A stretch of 6,077 nt of DNA from contig DKMG01000029.1 of NCBI GenBank assembly GCA_002469975.1, positions 1-6,077 on the forward strand. Reading direction: 5' to 3'. This stretch comes from Proteobacteria bacterium UBA7420 (GTDB taxonomy: Bacteria > Pseudomonadota > Gammaproteobacteria > Magnimaribacterales > D2472). The position numbers and the translations under genes were made by a program. A model generated the notes under the pieces. The model had not been told where the DNA came from. It ran no database searches and saw only the letters and a program-made list of their open reading frames with translations. Positions 1 through 5,275 of the stretch are shown here, piece after piece; within the stretch, counting starts at the first letter, position 1; every line of letters begins with the position of its first letter.

Positions 1-384
1 CCACCATTGCTGCCTGTGTATCCTGTTTCAAGAGCTAATAGTAGATCATTAATGCTGAGAATAGATAAAGAATGGTGCCCCATGATCGATGCGCTGACCG
101 CAAGGGAGCTATCTGAAAAAGATCTCTTAATTCTGAGAGAAGAATTACTAAATGAGATTAGCACTGTTGCCCCAACCTTTAAAGAGTTTGCTTTTTTTAT
201 GAGTGAAGATTTCTCCATCATTGATTGTTATTTGGCGCCCATCCTATGGAGACTCCCATCATTGGGAATTAACCTTCCTTTAAATAGGCATTTAAAACCT
301 TTGCTAGACTACCAAGCTAAAATATTTGCTCGACAAAGTTTTCAAGATAGCCTCTCAATGATTGAGAGAGACCTGAGAGCTTAG
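1..384 (+). CDS. sspA: Stringent starvation protein A, C-terminal part (5' end outside window)
   Basis: SspA is a glutathione S-transferase-fold protein that binds RNA polymerase and alters promoter use during starvation and acid stress; it has no known GST activity. The frame is open from base 1 and reads PPLLPVYPVSRANSR at once. This matches the PHPPLMPVYPVARxxSR segment at the junction of the thioredoxin-like and helical domains, including the surface pocket known to matter for E. coli SspA. Further family matches are FFMSEDFSIIDCYLAPILWRLP (in pieces FMSEDFS, DCYLAP, LWRLP) and a C-terminal AxSFQxSLSxxERD-like tail. About 127 codons are present of an expected 205-215, so the true start lies upstream; the TTG and ATG codons near the edge are internal. 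It ends with TAG at 382-384 and converges on the lipoprotein gene 11 bp away. The usual partner sspB does not follow. Confidence 0.93.
   Translation, partial: PPLLPVYPVSRANSRSLMLRIDKEWCPMIDALTARELSEKDLLILREELLNEISTVAPTFKEFAFFMSEDFSIIDCYLAPILWRLPSLGINLPLNRHLKPLLDYQAKIFARQSFQDSLSMIERDLRA
352..368. repeat. Perfect 7-bp inverted repeat at the end of sspA
   Basis: CTCTCAA (352-358) and TTGAGAG (362-368) are perfect reverse complements around a TGA loop. A second TTGAGAG lies at 411-417 and CTCTC at 424-428, inside the end of the converging gene. The stems could slow or end transcription in the convergent junction, but no T-run follows on either strand, so a standard intrinsic terminator is not supported. 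The repeat is visible; its function is unknown and it may be coincidental within coding sequence. Confidence 0.4.
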
Positions 385-395
385 AGCTCAGATAT

Positions 396-1496
396 TCAGG
401 AAGTCACTAATTGAGAGTTAATGCTCTCTAAAGAAATTGTTCTCTTAGCACAGCTACCTTTCCGAAACTCTAGACTGCCGGTCATTCCAGAGATATCTGC
501 TGATCGAATTCCCGACTGATTCATTAGTTCAATTAAGAGCCAATCATTTAGCACAGAATCTCTAGTCAGGCTCGCTAGGGACTCTATTTCCTGCGACTTG
601 ATTTTTTCTATAATATTTAAAGATAGTGGAAGCATAGTATTTTCAAAATCTAAGAGTTGATATACATCCTCTAAACTCTCAAGGGATGAAATAAAATTAA
701 TATACTCAAAATTACTTCCCCCATGATATCGCAGAGCAGGCAGCAGAGATTTATATTGACTGGGCTCTAAGATTAGAACTATCTTTTGAATGTCATCTCT
801 AGCCCTAGGCGAAAACTTTAATTCTTGATTAGGGTTTAAATTTTTAATTTTCATAAATCTTTTCTGGCTCTCATTAATTCCAAGGAGCATTGATGCAAAC
901 TCTTGCGGCCCGCTTGAGTCAAACTGTATGGCTGTTGAGTTAGGCAAGAATTCCTGTAGTTTTTTGACAGCAATAGAATAATTTTTCATAAAGATGATTG
1001 TTGTTTTTTGATCAGAGGCAATAACATTACTAGCAATTGCATCTATCGCATCTTGGTGAAGACTCTGACAGAAGCCAGTAAGTGGCTCCGTCATTAAATC
1101 TGAAAATAAAAAATTTTGAGCTTGCTCAGTCCACTGAACTCTAATTGGTAAATCTAATTGATAAATTAACTCCATAATTTGTAGGGAATAGGAATCTGCA
1201 TTATTTAGACTTAAAAAGAATGTTTTTTTTGATGAGATTTTTCTTATGTTATTTCGTAATTGCTTGATTGCCACATGCTGGTTGTTTCTTAAATCCTTGG
1301 AAGCAGACATGCTATCAAGCTCCCCAATAATACTGGCACCAAATGCTTGATAAGTTAAGTATTTCTCCAGGCTGCTGAAAGTTACAGGGGTTTCGGGTGA
1401 CCCTGCAGCCAAAGAATTATTCTGACTAGTTGTACATGATGCTAAGATAACTGCAACTGCCACTATGTTAAGAGCAGTAATTTTTAGTAATTTCAT
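396..1496 (-). CDS. lpoA: LpoA-like outer-membrane lipoprotein, activator of class A PBP (short form)
   Basis: LpoA is an outer-membrane lipoprotein that reaches through the periplasm to activate the peptidoglycan synthase PBP1A. The product starts with a lipoprotein signal peptide (MKLLK, hydrophobic stretch 6-19, lipobox LASC) with lipidation Cys at residue 21; Thr at +2 fits outer-membrane sorting. Residues about 165-350 resemble the C-terminal, periplasmic-binding-protein-like domain of LpoA/YraM: a LLGINESQKR segment, then FSPRARDDI (family: FEPRRRxDxD) followed by a hydrophobic strand and LLPALRYHGG (family: KPxLxFHxAG), and near the end GMTGSLEF (family: GxTGxL). At 366 residues it is far shorter than E. 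coli LpoA (about 680); the N-terminal helical TPR-type domain is missing. The divergent position next to rsmI is the same as in E. coli and Pseudomonas, which supports the call. No clear Shine-Dalgarno precedes the ATG. Overall similarity is weak, so remote-homology confirmation would help. Confidence 0.75.
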   Translation of the reverse strand: MKLLKITALNIVAVAVILASCTTSQNNSLAAGSPETPVTFSSLEKYLTYQAFGASIIGELDSMSASKDLRNNQHVAIKQLRNNIRKISSKKTFFLSLNNADSYSLQIMELIYQLDLPIRVQWTEQAQNFLFSDLMTEPLTGFCQSLHQDAIDAIASNVIASDQKTTIIFMKNYSIAVKKLQEFLPNSTAIQFDSSGPQEFASMLLGINESQKRFMKIKNLNPNQELKFSPRARDDIQKIVLILEPSQYKSLLPALRYHGGSNFEYINFISSLESLEDVYQLLDFENTMLPLSLNIIEKIKSQEIESLASLTRDSVLNDWLLIELMNQSGIRSADISGMTGSLEFRKGSCAKRTISLESINSQLVTS

Positions 1497-1511
1497 CTTA
1501 GTAATATTATG
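1497..1511. promoter_or_regulatory. 12-bp divergent start region of lpoA and rsmI, with a possible minus-strand -10
   Basis: Only 1497-1508 separates the two divergent ATG codons. On the minus strand CATAAT (complement of 1506-1511, five of six matches to TATAAT) lies 9 bp before the lpoA ATG, which would put transcription start only a few bases ahead of the start codon. I saw no convincing -35 and no Shine-Dalgarno for either gene. The promoter for each gene must overlap the 5' coding part of the other. The spacing is observed; the -10 assignment is weak. Confidence 0.25.
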
Positions 1512-2336
1512 CTGTACCTCGTTTGCACTCCCATTGGTAATTTAAATGATTTATCTTTGAGGTCAATCAATACCTTGAAAGAAGTAGATAAAATTTATGC
1601 TGAGGATACTCGAGTAGCCGCTAACTTGCTTCAGCATTTTAATATCTCCAAAAAATCTATACCTTTTCATGAGCATAATGAATTGGGTCAATTGCAAGAA
1701 ATTACTACCACTCTTCAAGAAGGTTATGATATCGCTGTGATGTCAGATGCTGGCGCTCCATTAATTTCTGATCCAGGCTATCCACTGATCAAAAAGTGCA
1801 TAGAGCTTAATTTAGAGTTTACGGTCTTGCCAGGACCATCTTCTGTGATTAATGCGGTTCTTCTCTCTGGTATTTCACCTCATCAATTTACCTTTTATGG
1901 ATTTCTTCCTAAAACAAATGCTGGAAGAGAGAGGGTGGCCCAGGAAATAAAGCGAAGCGGTATCCCGCATGTCTTTTTTGAATCCGCAAAACGATTATCT
2001 AAAACCTTCGAGGCTTTTCTAGAGGTTCTAGATGGCAATACTCAGGTTTCTATTTGCAGAGAAATGACTAAAGAGTATGAATCAATTTATAGGGGTTCCC
2101 TTGTGGAGCTTCATGAGAACTTGCTTAATTCTGAGATCACTCTTTTGGGAGAATTTGTTTTAGTTGTGCACTCTTCCCTCAAAACCCAGATGCTTCAGGA
2201 GCTAGATATAGATTTTTGCCAGCCATTTTTAGACTTTATGTCTCCCTCTGATGCATCAAAGCTCATCGCAAAAATTACCAATCATTCCAAGCAAGATGTT
2301 TATAGATTTCTTATTGGTATTTCTAATTCATCTTAA
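1509..2336 (+). CDS. rsmI: 16S rRNA (cytidine1402-2'-O)-methyltransferase RsmI
   Basis: RsmI uses S-adenosylmethionine to methylate the ribose of C1402 in 16S rRNA at the ribosomal P site, acting with RsmH, which is encoded about 2 kb downstream. The 275-residue product has the expected length and the tetrapyrrole-methylase fold motifs in order: CTPIGNLND (6-14), YAEDTR (30-35), MSDAGAPLISDPG (78-90), LPGPSS (107-112), FYGFLPK (129-135) and FFESAKRL (156-163). The MSDAGAP segment carries Ala where most homologues have Thr (SDAGTP). The chosen ATG puts Leu-Tyr-Leu-Val directly before the first motif, without the short N-terminal extension seen in E. coli. No Shine-Dalgarno is visible upstream. 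The stop codon is followed after 17 bp by rnpB, so the two may be partly co-transcribed. Confidence 0.95.
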   Translation: MLYLVCTPIGNLNDLSLRSINTLKEVDKIYAEDTRVAANLLQHFNISKKSIPFHEHNELGQLQEITTTLQEGYDIAVMSDAGAPLISDPGYPLIKKCIELNLEFTVLPGPSSVINAVLLSGISPHQFTFYGFLPKTNAGRERVAQEIKRSGIPHVFFESAKRLSKTFEAFLEVLDGNTQVSICREMTKEYESIYRGSLVELHENLLNSEITLLGEFVLVVHSSLKTQMLQELDIDFCQPFLDFMSPSDASKLIAKITNHSKQDVYRFLIGISNSS

Positions 2337-2342
2337 AGGTAT

Positions 2343-2348
2343 TAGAAT
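2343..2348 (+). promoter_or_regulatory. Candidate -10 element for rnpB
   Basis: TAGAAT matches the sigma-70 -10 consensus at five of six positions and ends 5 bp before the first base of the RNase P P1 helix, so transcription would start almost exactly at the mature RNA end. No good -35 lies at the usual distance; TTGGTA at 2314-2319 is too far (23 bp spacer). The spacing is observed and promoter function is inferred. Confidence 0.35.
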
Positions 2349-2353
2349 GCACC

Positions 2354-2685
2354 TGAGTTGATCGGATGGTCGCTAGCTTTTAGCTAGAGGAAAGTCCGGA
2401 CTTCATAGAGTAAGGTGCCAGGTAACTCCTGGGAGGCGTGAGCTTACGGCAAGTGCAACAGAAAGTATACCGCCAAGCAATTGGTAAGGGTGAAATGGTG
2501 GGGTAAGAGCTCACCGCGAAATTGGCAACAATTTTGGCAATGTAAACCCCACTTTGAAGCAAAACCAAATAGGGATCCCATTAGGTTACTCGCCTAGGAT
2601 TCGGGTAGGTTGCTTGAGCAATATGGCGACATATTGCCTAGATAGATGGCCATTTAATACAGAATCCGGCTTATAGATCAACTCA
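2354..2685 (+). ncRNA. rnpB: RNase P RNA, bacterial type A, compact form
   Basis: This is the catalytic RNA of ribonuclease P, which removes tRNA 5' leaders together with the RnpA protein. The 5' conserved region GAGGAAAGTCCGGA (2387-2400) and the 3' region ACAGAATCCGGCTTATAG (2659-2676) are near-identical to the family and form P4. Other conserved stretches are GGTGCCAGGTAACTCCTGGG (2414-2433), AGTGCAACAGAAAG (2452-2465), GTAAGAGCTCACCGC (2503-2517) and CCAAATAGGG (2565-2574). Ends were set by P1: TGAGTTGATC (2354-2363) pairs fully with GATCAACTCA (2676-2685). P2 is ATGGTC with GGCCAT (2648-2653). The L15 loop holds GGT (2584-2586), which pairs with tRNA CCA. At about 332 nt it is shorter than E. 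coli (377): P3 is a simple hairpin (CTAGCT/AGCTAG, 2373-2387) and the probable P12 is a 4-bp stem with a GCAA loop (2473-2484). It sits between rsmI and mraZ, as in Pseudomonas. Confidence 0.97.
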
Positions 2686-2703
2686 CTTATTCTTTTTACA
2701 AAA

Positions 2704-2742
2704 AAAGTGTGTAAAAGTGTGAAAAATGTTGTATAAAGTGTG
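2704..2742 (+). promoter_or_regulatory. Putative MraZ operator: four direct repeats at 10/10/11-bp spacing
   Basis: AAAGTGTG occurs exactly at 2704-2711, 2714-2721 and 2735-2742, with a degenerate copy AAATGTTG at 2724-2731. The starts are 10, 10 and 11 bp apart, so all boxes face the same side of the helix. MraZ, encoded 23 bp downstream, is known to autoregulate through direct repeats with a 10-bp period: TGGGN with 5-nt spacers in E. coli, and AAAGTG[T/G]N3 repeated in Mollicutes. The repeats here match the Mollicutes form. The repeats are seen directly; MraZ binding is inferred from position, period and family knowledge. Confidence 0.72.
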
Positions 2743-2758
2743 TTACTAATATTAATAT
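2729..2758 (+). promoter_or_regulatory. Candidate promoter of the mraZ-ftsZ operon
   Basis: TTGTAT (2729-2734) as -35 and TAATAT (2753-2758) as -10 are separated by 18 bp. Both are imperfect. The last MraZ-type box (2735-2742) lies in the spacer, so bound MraZ would block RNA polymerase. Start of transcription would fall at about 2765, right at the mraZ ATG. Overlapping alternatives (TAATAT at 2747-2752, TATTAA at 2750-2755) are possible in this AT-rich stretch. Confidence 0.35.
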
Positions 2759-2765
2759 ATGTAAT

Positions 2766-3233
2766 ATGTTTGGTTTTACAACAATTTCGATTGACCCAAA
2801 AGGTCGCCTAGCTATTCCAGCAAAGTATCGAGAGCATTTGCTAACAAATCAAGAGAGCCAGGTTGTTGTAACAAGAGACCCTCAATACCCATCATTAAAA
2901 ATTTACCCTGGTTCAGTATGGTCAAAGATTGCTGAGGAGCTTCAATCATTACAGGGCCTAGACCCAATAGTTAGAAATCTTCAATGGACGATTCTGGGGA
3001 ATGCCAGCGTGAGTGATTTTGATCCGTCTGGTCGAATGTTAATTTTACTTCCCTCTGAACTCAGAGAGTTCGCAAGCATTGATATTAAAAACAAAATTGC
3101 TTTTATTGGAATGGGTAATAAATTTGAAATTTGGAATCAAGAGAATTGGGAGATGAGACAAACCGGCGGGTCTCTATCAACAGAAATTCTTGAGGTGGTA
3201 TTGCCAGAAAGTATTAAAACCATGGCTTTTTAA
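2766..3233 (+). CDS. mraZ: Transcriptional regulator MraZ
   Basis: MraZ is an AbrB-like, ring-forming DNA-binding protein that represses the dcw operon, including its own gene. The 155-residue length is normal (E. coli 152). Both family DxxxR motifs are present in two tandem SpoVT/AbrB-like halves: SIDPKGRLAIP with D10 and R14, and DFDPSGRMLILLP with D86 and R90. A FEIWNQENW segment (120-128) matches the conserved end of the second half. The start is fixed by MFGFTTISID, equivalent to E. coli MFRGATLVNLD. There is no Shine-Dalgarno before this ATG, only AT-rich sequence, so initiation may be leaderless or nearly so. It is the first gene of the operon and is followed after 17 bp by ftsZ rather than by rsmH. 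Confidence 0.97.
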   Translation: MFGFTTISIDPKGRLAIPAKYREHLLTNQESQVVVTRDPQYPSLKIYPGSVWSKIAEELQSLQGLDPIVRNLQWTILGNASVSDFDPSGRMLILLPSELREFASIDIKNKIAFIGMGNKFEIWNQENWEMRQTGGSLSTEILEVVLPESIKTMAF

Positions 3234-3236
3234 TTT

Positions 3237-3244
3237 AAAGGGGA
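3237..3244 (+). promoter_or_regulatory. Strong Shine-Dalgarno for ftsZ
   Basis: AAAGGGGA ends 6 bases before the ftsZ ATG at 3251. It is the best ribosome binding site in the window, in contrast to mraZ, rsmI and rsmH, where none is clear. This fits the need for far more FtsZ than other products of the same message. Confidence 0.75.
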
Positions 3245-3250
3245 AGAAAA

Positions 3251-4378
3251 ATGAATTGGGAAATAATTGAAGAAAATGCTGGTTTAGCAAAAATTAAAGT
3301 GATTGGCGTTGGTGGTGCCGGAGGGAATGCAGTCATTCACATGATGGAGCATGATATTCAAGGCCCAGATTTTATTTGCGCCAATACAGATGCTCAGGCA
3401 CTGGATAGAGCTCAGGGAGCAACCATTTTAAAGTTAGGAGACAATCTAACTAAAGGATTAGGAGCTGGTGCAAACCCTGAGATAGGAAGGGCAGCTGCTG
3501 AGAGAGACAGAGCAGCAATTGAAGAGTTGCTTCAAGGAGCAGACATGATCTTTATTACTGCAGGCATGGGGGGCGGGACTGGCACTGGGGCAGCACCTGT
3601 CATAGCACAGATTGCAAAAGAGCTTGGAGCTTTAACTGTTGCTGTGGTAACAAAACCCTTTAACTTTGAAGGAAAAAATAGAAGAAAAGCTGCAGAAGCT
3701 GGTATTGCTGAGTTAGTCGAGGAAGTGGATAGCTTGATTACTATTCCAAATGAAAAGCTAATGGAGATTCTTGGTAAGAAAACTACTATGAAAGAAGCTT
3801 TTGCCAAAGCGGATGATATCTTAAAAGGAGCAGTGCAGGGCATATCAGATATTATTATGAAGCCAGGATATGTCAATGTTGATTTTGCTGATGTAAAAAC
3901 TGTTATGTCAGAAAAAGGTATTGCAATGATGGGAACTGGAAAATCTAGTGCAGAAAATGAGCGAGGAGTAGAGGCTGCTCAGCAAGCAGTTAGCTCAGAG
4001 TTACTAGAAGATGTTGAATTAAAAGATGCAAGAGGTGTATTAGTCAATATTACCGCTAAAGGTGTAACACTCTCAGATAATGCAGAGGTAGAGTCAGTTA
4101 TTGAAGGTTTAATTGCAGAGGATGCAACCATTATATGGGGTGTTGTGGAAGACGCTACCATGAACGAAGAAGAGCTCTTAGTAACGGTAGTGGCTACCGG
4201 CATTAATCAAAGAACTGCTACATTGGCCGTAGATAATACTAGAAGAGCAACCGTTCAGTTAAATCCGGTAGGTTTGAATGCTCATTCAGCAAGACATATA
4301 GAGTCAGGTGGCACATCGTCTGCAGAGGAAATTGATTTCCTTGATGTGCCGACCTTCATGAGAAAGCAAGTAGATTAA
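3251..4378 (+). CDS. ftsZ: Cell division GTPase FtsZ
   Basis: FtsZ is the tubulin homologue that polymerises with GTP into the Z-ring at mid-cell. The 375-residue protein is complete and typical. It has the nucleotide-binding GVGGAGGN (19-26), NTDAQAL (45-51), the tubulin signature GGGTGTG (107-113), KPFNFEG (135-141) and the T7 synergy loop NVDFADV (209-215) with catalytic D211 and D214. A linker of about 40 residues follows from 319. The conserved C-terminal peptide DFLDVPTFMRKQ (362-373) normally binds FtsA and ZipA, so at least one such partner probably exists elsewhere. No key residue is missing. The start ATG is supported by a strong ribosome site 6 bases upstream. Its location is unusual: it lies 17 bp after mraZ and 3 bp before rsmH, instead of after ftsA at the far end of the dcw cluster. 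Nothing suggests a pseudogene or a second, degenerate copy. Confidence 0.99.
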   Translation: MNWEIIEENAGLAKIKVIGVGGAGGNAVIHMMEHDIQGPDFICANTDAQALDRAQGATILKLGDNLTKGLGAGANPEIGRAAAERDRAAIEELLQGADMIFITAGMGGGTGTGAAPVIAQIAKELGALTVAVVTKPFNFEGKNRRKAAEAGIAELVEEVDSLITIPNEKLMEILGKKTTMKEAFAKADDILKGAVQGISDIIMKPGYVNVDFADVKTVMSEKGIAMMGTGKSSAENERGVEAAQQAVSSELLEDVELKDARGVLVNITAKGVTLSDNAEVESVIEGLIAEDATIIWGVVEDATMNEEELLVTVVATGINQRTATLAVDNTRRATVQLNPVGLNAHSARHIESGGTSSAEEIDFLDVPTFMRKQVD

Positions 4379-4381
4379 TTT

Positions 4382-5275
4382 ATGTTACATGTTCCAGTTC
4401 TACTGGAAGAATCCTTAGATTTCTTACTTAATGATCTATCAGGCACATATCTAGACCTCACATTTGGAAGAGGGAGTCATTCTCAAGAAATTCTAAATCG
4501 ACTCTCTTCCTCAGGAAAATTATGTGCAGTTGATCGAGATGTCGAGGCAATCACTTATGGCCAGCTTAATATCCATGATGAGAGATTTTCCATTGTGCAT
4601 GGAAATTATTCTGAAGTTAAGACGCTTTTTTATGGGCAGAAATTTCATGGTGTGTTGTTAGATCTAGGCACTTGCTCAACTCATCTCGATAATCATTCTA
4701 GGGGCTTTAGTTTTCAGGGTGATGGACCTTTAGATATGAGAATGGATACAACAAAGGGCTTCAGTGCAGCAGACTTTCTTAATAAATCCTCTGAAAAAGA
4801 AATCAGCGATGTAATTTACAAATATGGTGATGAGAAAGCATCCAGAAAAATAGCCAAAGCAATTATTGAGTTTCGATCCAGTCGTCTACTTAAAAGTACA
4901 GGAGATCTTGTGAAAATTGTGGAGAGCATCCTCCAAAGAACAGGGCGCACTCATCCAGCAACCAAAACTTTTCAAGGGATAAGGATCCATGTTAATAATG
5001 AGTTAGAGCACTTAGAATTAGCTTTAGCGCAGCTATCTGAGTTATTGACGGAAAATGGAGTCATCGTTATTATTTCCTTTCACTCTCTTGAGGACCGAAT
5101 TGTAAAAAATTTTTTTAAGCCAGATGTGCAATTTCTACCAAAGGATATTCCTATAAATAACATAGTGACCCAAGAATTTAAATGTATTAAAAAAAAATTA
5201 AAGCCTTCAGCAGAGGAGATTAAAAGGAATCCAAGATCCAGAAGTGCTGTAATGAGGGTATTTTCAAAGGCATGA
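4382..5275 (+). CDS. rsmH: 16S rRNA (cytosine1402-N4)-methyltransferase RsmH
   Basis: RsmH (MraW) methylates the N4 of C1402 in 16S rRNA, the same nucleotide that RsmI modifies on the ribose. Motifs in order: HVPVLLEESL (3-12), the SAM-binding DLTFGRGSHS (25-34), AVDRD (49-53), LLDLG (92-96), RGFSFQGDGPLDMRMD (107-122), KYGDEKASRKIAKAI (147-161), HPATKTFQGIRIHVNNELE (191-209), ISFHSLEDRIVKNFF (231-245) and a basic tail ending NPRSRSAVMRVF. At 297 residues it is slightly short (E. coli 313). Two usually invariant spots differ: DGTFGRGGHS is DLTFGRGSHS, and LGVSSPQLDD is LGTCSTHLDN (95-104). The frame is intact and all other motifs are kept, so it is probably functional. It begins 3 bp after ftsZ, with no clear ribosome site, and its stop overlaps the ftsL start as ATGA, which suggests translational coupling on both sides. 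A run of nine A lies in frame at 5189-5197. Confidence 0.97.
   Translation: MLHVPVLLEESLDFLLNDLSGTYLDLTFGRGSHSQEILNRLSSSGKLCAVDRDVEAITYGQLNIHDERFSIVHGNYSEVKTLFYGQKFHGVLLDLGTCSTHLDNHSRGFSFQGDGPLDMRMDTTKGFSAADFLNKSSEKEISDVIYKYGDEKASRKIAKAIIEFRSSRLLKSTGDLVKIVESILQRTGRTHPATKTFQGIRIHVNNELEHLELALAQLSELLTENGVIVIISFHSLEDRIVKNFFKPDVQFLPKDIPINNIVTQEFKCIKKKLKPSAEEIKRNPRSRSAVMRVFSKA

Noticed and set aside
7..9. TTG at base 7 as the start of a 125-residue gene
   Set aside because: The frame is open from base 1 and matches the middle of SspA, so this is an internal Leu codon of a truncated gene.
373..391. Hairpin CTGA-GCT/AGC-TCAG spanning the sspA stop codon, as an intrinsic terminator
   Set aside because: The stem has a 2-nt bulge, a 3-nt loop and no following T-run on either strand.
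2380..2568. Minus-strand open frame of 62 codons
   Set aside because: It is antisense to the conserved core of rnpB, whose structure fully explains the sequence; the translation resembles no protein I know.
2692..2707. CTTTTT/AAAAAG hairpin as the rnpB terminator
   Set aside because: It is pure A-T except for its end pair and has no following T-run; its A-run is better read as part of the MraZ box array.
3532..3876. Minus-strand open frame of 114 codons inside ftsZ
   Set aside because: It is low-complexity, rich in Ser, Ala, Pro and Ile, as expected opposite a strongly conserved coding frame, and has no ribosome site or motif.
3979..4203. Minus-strand open frame of 74 codons inside ftsZ
   Set aside because: It is Ser/Thr-rich antisense sequence opposite FtsZ codons, with no independent support.
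3234..4381. ftsZ position as an assembly chimera
   Set aside because: Both junctions are operon-like, with 17 bp including a good ribosome site before ftsZ and 3 bp after it. All flanking genes are intact and composition looks continuous, so a true rearrangement is the simpler reading, though reads were not available.
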